Below, one piece after another: positions 54,504 through 62,257 of a DNA stretch of 64,000 bases. Where the stretch lies: the NCBI RefSeq assembly GCF_028128765.1, contig NZ_LBJG01000085.1:62001-126000 (forward strand). Reading direction: 5' to 3'. The number at the start of each line of letters is the position of its first letter. The first letter of the stretch is position 1. The stretch comes from Bradyrhizobium sp. CCBAU 51627 (GTDB lineage Bacteria; Pseudomonadota; Alphaproteobacteria; Rhizobiales; Xanthobacteraceae). A model generated the notes under the pieces. The model saw only the letters and a list, made by a program, of their open reading frames with translations, did no database searches and had not been told where the DNA came from. The position numbers and the translations under genes were made by a program.

Positions 54504-54782
54504 ACGACCACCGAGCGGCAGCGTCTCGACAAATGGCTGTGGCACGCGCGAGTGGTGAAGGCGCGCAGCTCGGCAGCCGAGCTCGTTGAGTCCGGCCACG
54601 TCCGCATCAACGGCGCGCGCGAAACATCGCCGGGCCATGCGATCAAGATCGGCGACGTCATCACCGTCGCGCTCGATCGCACCGTGCGTGTGCTGAAGGT
54701 GACCGGGTTCAACGAGCGCCGCGGCGATGCCGCCTCGGCGCGCGTGCTCTACGAGGAGCTCGGCGACGCAAAGCGCAATTAG
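54504..54782 (+). CDS. S4-domain RNA-binding protein (Hsp15-like) with apparent ACG start
   Basis: A 92-residue S4 RNA-binding protein related to Hsp15, which binds stalled 50S subunits. The frame TTERQRLDKWLWHARVVKAR, then SAAELVESGHVRING, is a complete S4 motif. No ATG, GTG or TTG precedes it in frame after the helicase stop. The first standard start, GTG at 54552, would remove the conserved RLDKWLWHAR. A strong ribosome site GGAAGGAG (54489-54496) ends 7 nt before an ACG at 54504, where homologues have ATG. Either ACG is used, or the start codon is mutated. The ribosome site overlaps the helicase stop. Confidence 0.8.
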   Translation, partial: TTTERQRLDKWLWHARVVKARSSAAELVESGHVRINGARETSPGHAIKIGDVITVALDRTVRVLKVTGFNERRGDAASARVLYEELGDAKRN

Positions 54783-54914
54783 TTGCGTTCGATATTCATT
54801 TCTTGGTCGATCAAACACATAAAGCCGTCATGATCGGGGCTTCCCGACCTTGCAGCGCGGGGCCATCCGCGCTACGCAAGCCGCGACTTTTAAAAGAGCT
54901 TTTCGGAGCGTTGG

Positions 54915-55253
54915 ATGACTTACGTCGTCACTGAAAACTGCATCAAGTGCAAGTACACCGACTGCGTCGAGGTTTGCCCGGTCGATTGTTTCTACGAGGG
55001 TGACAACATGCTTGTCATCCATCCGGACGAGTGCATCGACTGCGGCGTGTGCGAGCCGGAATGCCCCGCCGACGCCATCAAGCCGGACACGGAACCGGGG
55101 CTGGAGAAGTGGCTTCAGGTCAATGCCGAATACGCCAAGAGCTGGCCGAACATCACCCAGAAGAAAGAATCACCCGAAGACGCAAAGGAATTCGACGGAA
55201 TGGAAGGGAAGTTCGAGAAATATTTTTCTCCGAATCCCGGCTCCGGAGACTAA
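54915..55253 (+). CDS. fdxA: 7Fe ferredoxin FdxA
   Basis: A 112-residue ferredoxin binding a [3Fe-4S] and a [4Fe-4S] cluster. The cysteine pattern is in ENCIKCKYTDCVEVCPVDCF and DECIDCGVCEPECPADAI. The C-terminal extension (WLQVNAEYAKSWPNIT) is characteristic of the Azotobacter-type FdxA found throughout alphaproteobacteria. It serves as an electron carrier. It stands between the S4-protein and carD genes, which is the usual order. Confidence 0.95.
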   Translation: MTYVVTENCIKCKYTDCVEVCPVDCFYEGDNMLVIHPDECIDCGVCEPECPADAIKPDTEPGLEKWLQVNAEYAKSWPNITQKKESPEDAKEFDGMEGKFEKYFSPNPGSGD

Positions 55254-55321
55254 TTAGGGCCTAAACTTAACCCTAATAGCGGCGCTGCCGCCGAAAACCA
55301 GCCCTTGAAACCCCTAAATCA

Positions 55322-55349
55322 TTGATTTTTGCGGGAAATGTGCTATATT
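55322..55349 (+). promoter_or_regulatory. Candidate promoter for carD
   Basis: TTGATT (55322-55327) and TATATT (55344-55349) are 16 bp apart in an AT-rich stretch after fdxA. Transcription from here would place the GTG at 55400 about 45 nt, and the ATG at 55601 about 245 nt, downstream of the start point. Confidence 0.5.
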
Positions 55350-55600
55350 GGGCACATTAAGCCGAACCCCGTCAGCCCCGTTGGCCCCTCTGGGTTCCCG
55401 TGAAACCAAATGTCGAACAGGGGCGTGGCAGTTTCCGCGCGCAGGCTGTGTCACAGAAAACGCGTAAAAAGAGTACTTCAGCGAGGGCTTCCCATAAGGA
55501 GGCCAAAAAAGTCGCCGCGGCCACCCGTAGCGCATCCAAGGGTCGGACCGCTGCCAAGGCGCCGCCGGCTGCAAAGTCCTCGAAGAACAAAAGAAGCGCA

Positions 55601-56407
55601 ATGCCTAACAAGACTGCCAAACCGGCCGCGAAAGCGACCGTTGCCAAGCCTGCTGCTGCCAAGCCCGCTGCTGTTAAGGCTCACGCTGCCAAGCCCGTTG
55701 CTCCGAAGGCTCCCGCCGCCCCCGCCAAGGCCCCCGTTGCTGCTGCCAAGCCGGCCGTGAAGCCCGCCGCCAGCGCGCCGAAGGTCGAGGAAAAGAAGGT
55801 CGTGACCCAGCGTCAGGGCTTCAAGGCCAATGAATTCGTCGTCTATCCCGCTCACGGCGTCGGCCAGATCCTGGCCATCGAGGAGCAGGAGATCGCCGGC
55901 GCGAAACTCGAGCTGTTCGTCATCAACTTCATCAAGGACAAGATGACGCTGCGCGTTCCGACCGCCAAGGTCGCCAATGTCGGTATGCGCAAGCTGTCCG
56001 AGCCCGCGCTGGTGAAGAAGGCACTTGAGACGCTGAAGGGCCGCGCCCGCGTCAAGCGCACCATGTGGTCGCGCCGCGCCCAGGAATACGAAGCGAAGAT
56101 CAATTCGGGCGACATCGTCGCGATCGCGGAAGTCGTGCGCGACCTCTATCGCTCGGAATCGCAGCCTGAGCAGTCATACTCCGAACGCCAGCTCTATGAA
56201 GCGGCGCTGGATCGTCTGTCACGCGAAATCGCGGTGGTGCAGCACTCGACCGAGACCGAAGCGGTCAAGGAGATCGAGGCCCAGCTCGCCAAGAGCCCGC
56301 GTCGCGCCAACGCCAAGGCGGAAGCCGCCGAGGGCGAGACGGATGCCGAGGGCGATACCGACGATAGCGATGGTGACGACACCACCGTCGCCGACGAGGC
56401 CGCGTAA
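55601..56407 (+). CDS. carD: CarD family transcriptional regulator
   Basis: CarD/CdnL binds RNA polymerase beta and stabilises open complexes. From ATG 55601 the product is 268 residues. A Lys/Ala/Pro-rich N-terminal arm (histone H1-like) is followed by the CarD domain at about 70-230, with ANEFVVYPAHGVGQIL, MTLRVPTAKVANVGMRKLS and MWSRRAQEYEAKINSGD. An acidic tail closes it. The frame is open back to a GTG at 55400, and the extra 67 residues (KKSTSARASHKEAKK...) have the same composition, so the protein may be longer. A promoter candidate at 55322 is compatible with both starts. Confidence 0.9.
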   Translation: MPNKTAKPAAKATVAKPAAAKPAAVKAHAAKPVAPKAPAAPAKAPVAAAKPAVKPAASAPKVEEKKVVTQRQGFKANEFVVYPAHGVGQILAIEEQEIAGAKLELFVINFIKDKMTLRVPTAKVANVGMRKLSEPALVKKALETLKGRARVKRTMWSRRAQEYEAKINSGDIVAIAEVVRDLYRSESQPEQSYSERQLYEAALDRLSREIAVVQHSTETEAVKEIEAQLAKSPRRANAKAEAAEGETDAEGDTDDSDGDDTTVADEAA

Positions 56408-56439
56408 GTTCGCTTCGCGCGCCGATTGCAACAGACCAA

Positions 56440-56463
56440 AAGCCCGGCCGAACGGCCGGGCTT
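56440..56463 (+). terminator. Terminator between carD and regR
   Basis: AAGCCCGGCC-GAAC-GGCCGGGCTT forms a perfect 10-bp stem flanked by CAAA on one side and CTTGCTT on the other. It lies 33 bp after the carD stop and can serve both convergent genes. Confidence 0.75.
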
Positions 56464-56490
56464 CTTGCTTGGGTTCACCCTAGGCTTTCA

Positions 56491-57024
56491 TCACTTCAGC
56501 GGCCGCTTCTCGAGCTTCCTCGCCAGCGTGCGGCGGTGCATGCCCAACCGCCTCGCGGCTTCCGAGATGTTGAAATCCGTCTCGATCAAGGTCTGGTGGA
56601 TGCGCTCCCATTCCAGCGTCTTGATCGAGGTCGGCCGCACGTCCAGCGCGACGTCGGCGTTGCCCTCGGCCTTGGTGAAGGCGGCCTCGATGTCGTCGGT
56701 ATTGGAGGGCTTGGTGAGGTAGTGACAGGCCCCTAGCTTGATGGCCTCGACGGCGGTCGAGATGCTGGCAAAGCCCGTCAGCACCACGATCAGCATCTCC
56801 TCGTCGTGGGTATGCAACAGCTCGACGCAAGCAAGGCCGGAGGCGCCGCCGAGCTTGAGGTCGACCACGGCGTAACCGAAGGATCTCGCCTCCAGGACTT
56901 TGCGGACCTCCTCGATCGAGGCGGCCAGCACGACCTCGTAGCCGCGGCGCTCGAAAGAGCGCTTCAGCGTGCGTGCGAAGCCTTCGTCGTCCTCGACGAC
57001 GATGAGCGAACGATCAGGGGTCAA
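56491..57024 (-). CDS. regR: Redox response regulator RegR (RegA/ActR/PrrA family)
   Basis: A 177-residue two-domain regulator. The receiver has VVEDDEGF, phospho-acceptor Asp55 in VVDLKLGG, and Lys in YLTKP. A short linker leads to a Fis-type HTH (FNISEAARRLGMHRRTLARKL) identical in character to RegA, ActR, PrrA and Bradyrhizobium RegR. It controls respiratory, nitrogen-fixation and carbon-fixation genes with redox state in related bacteria. The start overlaps the regS end by 11 bp. It is the last gene of the cyo-surf1-regSR block. Confidence 0.93.
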   Translation of the reverse strand: MTPDRSLIVVEDDEGFARTLKRSFERRGYEVVLAASIEEVRKVLEARSFGYAVVDLKLGGASGLACVELLHTHDEEMLIVVLTGFASISTAVEAIKLGACHYLTKPSNTDDIEAAFTKAEGNADVALDVRPTSIKTLEWERIHQTLIETDFNISEAARRLGMHRRTLARKLEKRPLK

Positions 57025-58399
57025 AGCTGCCTCCGATCGCGAGCGTTGCGAGCGGCAAGATCAGCCGCACGGTAGCGCCGCGCTTCCTGTGGTTTTCGGC
57101 CGTCACGCTGCCCCCCAGCTTGCGCACGACGTTCACCACCAGGAACAGGCCGAGTCCGCCGCCGGCGCGGCCCTTGCTCGACTGATAGGGTTTTCCGAGC
57201 TGAGCCAGCATTTCCGGCGCAAAGCCCGGGCCGCGGTCGCTGATCGAGAGCACGAGGTTGTCGCCCTCGCGCTCGGCCACCAGCTCCACCCATTCGCGCG
57301 AGACCTCGTAGGCGTTGTCGAGCACGTTGAAGATCACCTGCTTCAGTGCGATGTCGGAGACGATCGCGACGTCCTCGCCAAACGTGTTGACGAAATACAG
57401 TGTCCGCGCCGAGCGGGCGTCGCGCCATTCCTCGACCAGCGCGGTGACGAACGCCGTCACCGTCGTCGGAGACGATCCTTCACCGCGTGCTTCCCCCGCC
57501 GAGACCAGGATCCCGGTCACGATCGACTTGCAGCGTTGCAGCGATGTTTCCATCTCCGTCAGGTCCTCGGCAAGCTCCTGATCGGCGACGAGATCGGGCA
57601 TTCGTCGCCAGTCGCTGAGGATGACGGAGAGCGAGGCGAGCGGTGTGCCGAGCTCATGCGCGGCACCGGAGGCGAGCAGACCCATGCGGACGATGTGGTC
57701 CTGCTCGGCAGCGTGCTGGCGCAGCGCCGCCAGATGCGCGTCGCGCTCGCGCAGGTTTCTGTTGATGCGGGTGACGAACACGACGAGCAAGACGGCATTG
57801 AGGACGAAACCCAGCAGCATGCCGGTGACGGTCAGCGTATAGGTCTCGCTCAGCGGATTGGGCGGCAGGTCGAGCGGCCGGTATGCCACCGTCAGCCACA
57901 CAAAACTCGCGCAGCTCAGTGCCACCAGCGACCAGGTCGAGCGGGCATCGAGCAGCACCGCGCCGAGCGTGACCTGGAGCAGGAACAGCGAGGTGAAGGG
58001 ATTGGTGGCACCGCCGCTCAGATAAAGCTGCGCGGTCAGCGCGGCGACATCGAGCATCAGCGCGACAAGCAGCTCATTGTTGGTGATCGCGGCGCGATGA
58101 CGCACCCAGATCAGGCTCGAGATATTGAGCAGCACCAGCGCGCCGATGACCGCGCCCATGCGGGTCAGGGGCAGGGGAATGCCGAGCCAGAAATGCGCGC
58201 CACCGATGGTCACGATCTGGCCGACCACGGCGATCCAGCGCAGCTGGATCAGCAGCGCCATGTTCTTGCGGTTGGTCTCGTCGTCGGTCGGTGCGGCGCC
58301 GATCAGCTCGCTGCGTGCGTCCGCCTGCGATTGCAGCGTGACGGCCGGGCCGCCATAATTGTTCCCGTCGTCAGGTCGGTTCGACGATCGTTCCAGCAT
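57014..58399 (-). CDS. regS: Redox sensor histidine kinase RegS (RegB/ActS/PrrB family)
   Basis: A 461-residue membrane kinase. Six hydrophobic segments form the sensor. The ubiquinone-sensing heptad GGATNPF is at about 129-135. The phosphorylation site is AAHELGTPLASLSV (His248), and the redox-active cysteine is Cys290 in LQRCKSIV, matching Cys265 of RegB. The ATPase domain has LDNAYE, DRGPGF and GGGLGLFLV. The open frame reaches 58426; ATG 58399 with GGGA upstream is preferred. Its start lies within the end of the surf1 gene (29-bp overlap), so it is coupled to the oxidase operon. Confidence 0.92.
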   Translation of the reverse strand: MLERSSNRPDDGNNYGGPAVTLQSQADARSELIGAAPTDDETNRKNMALLIQLRWIAVVGQIVTIGGAHFWLGIPLPLTRMGAVIGALVLLNISSLIWVRHRAAITNNELLVALMLDVAALTAQLYLSGGATNPFTSLFLLQVTLGAVLLDARSTWSLVALSCASFVWLTVAYRPLDLPPNPLSETYTLTVTGMLLGFVLNAVLLVVFVTRINRNLRERDAHLAALRQHAAEQDHIVRMGLLASGAAHELGTPLASLSVILSDWRRMPDLVADQELAEDLTEMETSLQRCKSIVTGILVSAGEARGEGSSPTTVTAFVTALVEEWRDARSARTLYFVNTFGEDVAIVSDIALKQVIFNVLDNAYEVSREWVELVAEREGDNLVLSISDRGPGFAPEMLAQLGKPYQSSKGRAGGGLGLFLVVNVVRKLGGSVTAENHRKRGATVRLILPLATLAIGGSFDP

Positions 58400-59231
58400 C
58401 TGATCCCGTCCTGCGGGCGGAGGCATCGAAGCCGCCGGCCGGTTCGTGGACGAAGCCGTTCAAGGCTTTCTTGCGGCGGAACAGCCCGCCGCGGAAGGTG
58501 ACGAAAAGTCTACCGGCCAGCATGAAAGCCAGGGCAAACCACGTCAACGCGTAGACCAGGTGGTTATTGGGAAAGCGGATCACGGTCAATCCGCCGATCG
58601 GACCGCCAGCGGATTGTGATCCGGCGTCGGCATCGACGAAGAAAGGCGCGACGTTCTGGAGATCGCGCGCAGCCGCGATCGCGGCGACATCCCGCGAATA
58701 CCAGCGGTTGTGCTGGGGGACGTTGTCCCTGAGGAATCCGCCTTTCGGCTCGGTGATGCGCAGGAGGCCCGTGATCTCGACCAGTCCTTCCGGATTGCCG
58801 GCCTGGCGCGTCGAGGCGTCGCGCCGCTCCGACGGTACGAAGCCACGGTTGATCAGGATGGTCGTGCCGTCGCCGCGCTTCAGCGGCGTCAGCACCCAAT
58901 AGCCGGGACCTTCCTCGGTGACGGCCTGGACCAGCGTCTCGTGATCATGCAGGAAACGGCCCGAAACGCGGACGTGGCGGTATTCGTCATTTGCAGCGGA
59001 GACGGTGGGCCACGAAGCCGACGAGGGGATCGGTTGGGCCGGAGCATGGACGCGCTGCTCGACGCGGTCGATCAGCGCCAGTTTCCAGGTGCGGCGCTCG
59101 ACCTGCCACACGCCGAGGGCCATCAGAACAACGAAGGCGATCAGCGAGAGCGCCGTGAGCCACAAGGAGGGACGCGCAGCCCTTGCCGGGCCGCGCCGTT
59201 CGTTGTCCCCAGGGCTCACGAGATCGCTCAT
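58371..59231 (-). CDS. SURF1 family oxidase assembly protein
   Basis: A 286-residue SURF1 protein used in haem insertion into haem-copper oxidases. It has two membrane segments, one near the start (LWLTALSLIAFVVLMALGVWQ followed by VERRTWK) and one near the end (YALTWFALAFMLAG). Between them lie GPGYWVLTPL, ILINRGFVP and the typical Trp-Tyr segment RWYSRDV. The ATG at 59231 overlaps the cyoD stop by 4 bp, fixing the start. Its position between cyoD and regS suggests a dedicated assembly role for this oxidase. Confidence 0.93.
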   Translation of the reverse strand: MSDLVSPGDNERRGPARAARPSLWLTALSLIAFVVLMALGVWQVERRTWKLALIDRVEQRVHAPAQPIPSSASWPTVSAANDEYRHVRVSGRFLHDHETLVQAVTEEGPGYWVLTPLKRGDGTTILINRGFVPSERRDASTRQAGNPEGLVEITGLLRITEPKGGFLRDNVPQHNRWYSRDVAAIAAARDLQNVAPFFVDADAGSQSAGGPIGGLTVIRFPNNHLVYALTWFALAFMLAGRLFVTFRGGLFRRKKALNGFVHEPAGGFDASARRTGSDAGTIVEPT

Positions 59232-59608
59232 TTCATTCCCGTCATCTCGTGGATCGGCATCATGTTGCTGTTGAGGTGGTTCATCACCCACAGCGAACCG
59301 GACAGTGCGATCACCACCATCACGATGGTGAAGATCAGCGCCATCATGCTCCAGCCGTTCTCGGACTTGGTGTTCATGTGCAGGAAGTAGATCATGTGCA
59401 CCACGATCTGGACGACCGCGAAGGCCATGATGACCAGCGCGGTGATCTGCTTGCTCGGCAGTGCGCCGCTCATCACGAGCCAGAACGGGATCGCGGTGAG
59501 CACCACCGAGAGCACGAAGCCGAGCATGTAGCCCGAGAACGTGCTGTGGGCGTGGCCGTCGTCGTGGTGATGATCGTGCGCGCCGGCTGCGTGGGTATCG
59601 GTGCTCAT
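59228..59608 (-). CDS. cyoD: Cytochrome o ubiquinol oxidase subunit IV
   Basis: A 126-residue subunit with three membrane helices (about 28-48, 54-74 and 90-110). A His/Asp-rich N-terminus (AHDHHHDDGHAH) precedes YMLGFVLSVVLTAIPFWLVM. The sequence VQIVVHMIYFLHMN is typical of CyoD. Both ends overlap neighbouring genes by 4 bp (cyoC and surf1), indicating coupled translation. Confidence 0.95.
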   Translation of the reverse strand: MSTDTHAAGAHDHHHDDGHAHSTFSGYMLGFVLSVVLTAIPFWLVMSGALPSKQITALVIMAFAVVQIVVHMIYFLHMNTKSENGWSMMALIFTIVMVVIALSGSLWVMNHLNSNMMPIHEMTGMK

Positions 59609-60234
59609 CGCAGAACTCCCAGGAGGTAGACGAAGGTGAAGACGCCGATCCAGACCACGTCGAGGAAGTGCCAGAACATCGACAGGCACATCAGGCGACG
59701 GCGGTTGGCCTCGATCAGGCCGAAACGCCAGACCTGCACCATCAGGGTCACCAGCCAGATCAGGCCGCAGGAGACGTGCAGGCCATGGGTGCCGACCAGG
59801 GTGAAGAAGGCGGACAGAAAGGCGCTGCGCTGAGGCGTGGCGCCCTCATGGATCATGTGGGCGAACTCGGTGAGCTCGATGCCGATGAAGGCGGCACCGA
59901 ACAGGCCGGTGATCAGGAGCCACATCTGCGTCTGGGCGATCTTGTTCTGCTGCATCGTCAGCATGGCAAAACCGTAGGTGATCGACGACAGCAGCAGCAT
60001 CGAGGTGTTCACCGCGACGAGGTCGAGGTCGAACAGGTCCTTCGGCGCGGGCCCGGCGGCGTAGTTGGCGCCGAGCACGCCGAAGGCGGCGAACAGCATC
60101 GCGAAGATGAGACAGTCGCTCATCAGATAGATCCAGAAGCCGAGCGAGGTGCTGTAGCCTTCGGGATGCGGATGTTCGTCGGCGAGGTAGAAGACCGGCT
60201 CGCCGGTTTGTGCGGGATTGACAGCGACAGTCAT
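59605..60234 (-). CDS. cyoC: Cytochrome o ubiquinol oxidase subunit III
   Basis: A 209-residue subunit with five membrane helices. Typical CyoC marks are LGFWIYLMSDCLIFAMLFA near residue 30, GIELTEFAHMIHEGATPQRS, and VGTHGLHVSCGLIWL. It starts directly after the cyoB stop with no gap. Confidence 0.96.
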   Translation of the reverse strand: MTVAVNPAQTGEPVFYLADEHPHPEGYSTSLGFWIYLMSDCLIFAMLFAAFGVLGANYAAGPAPKDLFDLDLVAVNTSMLLLSSITYGFAMLTMQQNKIAQTQMWLLITGLFGAAFIGIELTEFAHMIHEGATPQRSAFLSAFFTLVGTHGLHVSCGLIWLVTLMVQVWRFGLIEANRRRLMCLSMFWHFLDVVWIGVFTFVYLLGVLR

Positions 60235-62232
60235 TTACTTGGCTCCGGCGAGCAGTTTGGTGCGCGCGTCCTCGGTCCGGATGACGTCGTCAGCCGGGAT
60301 ATCGAAGTCGCGGTGATAGTTGAAGGTGTGACCGATCCCGACGGCGAGCATCGCAATGAAGCTCAACGCGGCCAGCCACCACATGTACCAGATCAGGCCG
60401 AAGCCCATCGCGGTGGCGAAGCCGGCCAGGATGATGCCGGTGCCGGTGCTGCTTGGCATGTGGATCGGCTTGAACCCGGTGAGCGGACGCTGGTAGCCGC
60501 GCTTCTTCATGTCCCACCACGCGTCGTTGTCGTGAACGACGGGGGTGAAGGCGAAGTTGTAGTCCGGCGGAGGCGAGGAGGTCGCCCATTCCAGCGTGCG
60601 CGCATTCCAGATGTCGCCGGTGACGTCCTTGAGCTGCTCGCGCTTGAGGAAGCTGACCGCGAACTGCATCAGCATGCTGAGAATGCCGAGGAAGACGAGG
60701 CCGGCGCCGATCGCGGCAATGACGAACCAGATCTGCAGCGAGGGATCGTCGAACACGCGCAGGCGGCGGGTCACGCCCATCAGGCCGAGCACGTAGAGCG
60801 GCATGAAGGCCATGTAGAATCCGGTGACCCAGAACCAGAACGACAGCTTGCCCCAGAACGGATCGAGCCTGAAGCCGAACGCTTTCGGGAACCAGTAGTT
60901 GATGCCGGCGAACGCGCCGAACACCACGCCGCCGATGATGACGTTGTGGAAGTGCGCGATCAGGAACAGGCTGTTGTGCAGGACGAAGTCGGCCGGCGGC
61001 ACCGCGAGAAGCACGCCGGTCATGCCGCCGAGCACGAAGGTCAGCATGAAGGCGATCGTCCACAGCATCGGCAGCTCGTAGCGGATGCGGCCGCGATACA
61101 TCGTGAACAACCAGTTGAACATCTTCGCGCCCGTCGGGATCGAGATGATCATCGTGGTTATGCCGAAGAACGAGTTGACGCTGGCGCCCGAGCCCATCGT
61201 GAAGAAGTGGTGCAGCCAGACCAGGTACGACAGGATGGTGATGACGACCGTGGCGTAGACCATCGAGGTGTAGCCGAACAGGCGCTTCCCGGAGAAGGTC
61301 GAGGTCACTTCCGAGAAGATGCCGAAGGCCGGGAGAACCAGGATGTAGACTTCAGGATGGCCCCAGATCCAGATCAGGTTCACGTACATCATCGGGCTGC
61401 CGCCGAAATCGTTCGTGAAGAAGTTGGTGCCGACGTAGCGGTCGAGCGAGAGCAGCGCGAGCACGACGGTCAGGACCGGGAAGGAGGCGACGATCAGGAT
61501 GTTGGTGCAGAGCGAAGTCCAGGTGAACACCGGCATCCGCATCATGGTCATGCCGGGGCAGCGCAGCTTGACGATGGTGCAGATCAGGTTGATGCCGGAT
61601 AAGGTCGTTCCGACGCCTGCAACCTGCAATCCCCAGATGTAATAGTCGACGCCGACATCAGGACTGTAGCCGATGTTGGATAGCGGCGGATAGGCCAGCC
61701 AGCCGGTGCGGGCGAATTCGCCGATGAACAACGAGAGCATCACGAGCACCGCGCCGCCGACCGTCATCCAGAAGCTGAAATTGTTCAGGAACGGGAATGA
61801 CACGTCGCGCGCGCCGATCTGCAGCGGCACCACGTAGTTCATCAGGCCGGTGACCAGCGGCATCGCCACGAAGAAGATCATGATCACGCCGTGGGCGGTG
61901 AAGACCTGATCGTAGTGATGGGCGGGGAGGAAGCCCTCCGAGCCGCCGAATGCCATCGCCTGCTGCGCCCGCATCATGAGCGCGTCGGCGAAGCCGCGCA
62001 GCAGCATCACGATGCCGAGAATTATATACATGATGCCGATGCGCTTGTGATCGACGGTGGTGAACCACTCGCGCCAGAGATAGCCCCAGAGGCGGAAGTA
62101 GGTCAGGCCTGCAAGCAGCGTGACGCCGCCGAGCGCGACGACCGCAAAGGTGCCGACGAGGATCGGCTCGTGGATCGGCAGCGAATCGAAGCCGAGCCGG
62201 CCGAAGATGAACTTGAGAAGATCAGGAGACAT
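60235..62232 (-). CDS. cyoB: Cytochrome o ubiquinol oxidase subunit I
   Basis: The 665-residue catalytic subunit of a bo3-type quinol oxidase, which reduces oxygen and pumps protons. Haem and copper ligands are visible: the low-spin haem His in TAHGVIMIFFVAMP, the CuB His and crosslinked Tyr in WGHPEVYILVLP, the two His in VWLHHFFTMG, and the two in IAHFHNVIIGG. The D-channel region NYVVPLQIGARDVSFP is also present. The N-terminus HEPILVGTFAVVALGG and the total length match CyoB rather than cytochrome c oxidase CoxA. Confidence 0.97.
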   Translation of the reverse strand: MSPDLLKFIFGRLGFDSLPIHEPILVGTFAVVALGGVTLLAGLTYFRLWGYLWREWFTTVDHKRIGIMYIILGIVMLLRGFADALMMRAQQAMAFGGSEGFLPAHHYDQVFTAHGVIMIFFVAMPLVTGLMNYVVPLQIGARDVSFPFLNNFSFWMTVGGAVLVMLSLFIGEFARTGWLAYPPLSNIGYSPDVGVDYYIWGLQVAGVGTTLSGINLICTIVKLRCPGMTMMRMPVFTWTSLCTNILIVASFPVLTVVLALLSLDRYVGTNFFTNDFGGSPMMYVNLIWIWGHPEVYILVLPAFGIFSEVTSTFSGKRLFGYTSMVYATVVITILSYLVWLHHFFTMGSGASVNSFFGITTMIISIPTGAKMFNWLFTMYRGRIRYELPMLWTIAFMLTFVLGGMTGVLLAVPPADFVLHNSLFLIAHFHNVIIGGVVFGAFAGINYWFPKAFGFRLDPFWGKLSFWFWVTGFYMAFMPLYVLGLMGVTRRLRVFDDPSLQIWFVIAAIGAGLVFLGILSMLMQFAVSFLKREQLKDVTGDIWNARTLEWATSSPPPDYNFAFTPVVHDNDAWWDMKKRGYQRPLTGFKPIHMPSSTGTGIILAGFATAMGFGLIWYMWWLAALSFIAMLAVGIGHTFNYHRDFDIPADDVIRTEDARTKLLAGAK

Positions 62233-62257
62233 GCTGGATCTCTTTAGGAGTCTGACG

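Noticed and set aside
52541..54712. Open frame of over 700 codons on the minus strand opposite the helicase tail
   Set aside because: It arises from GC-rich repeats in the helicase gene. The helicase core motifs are on the plus strand, and the minus product is low-complexity.
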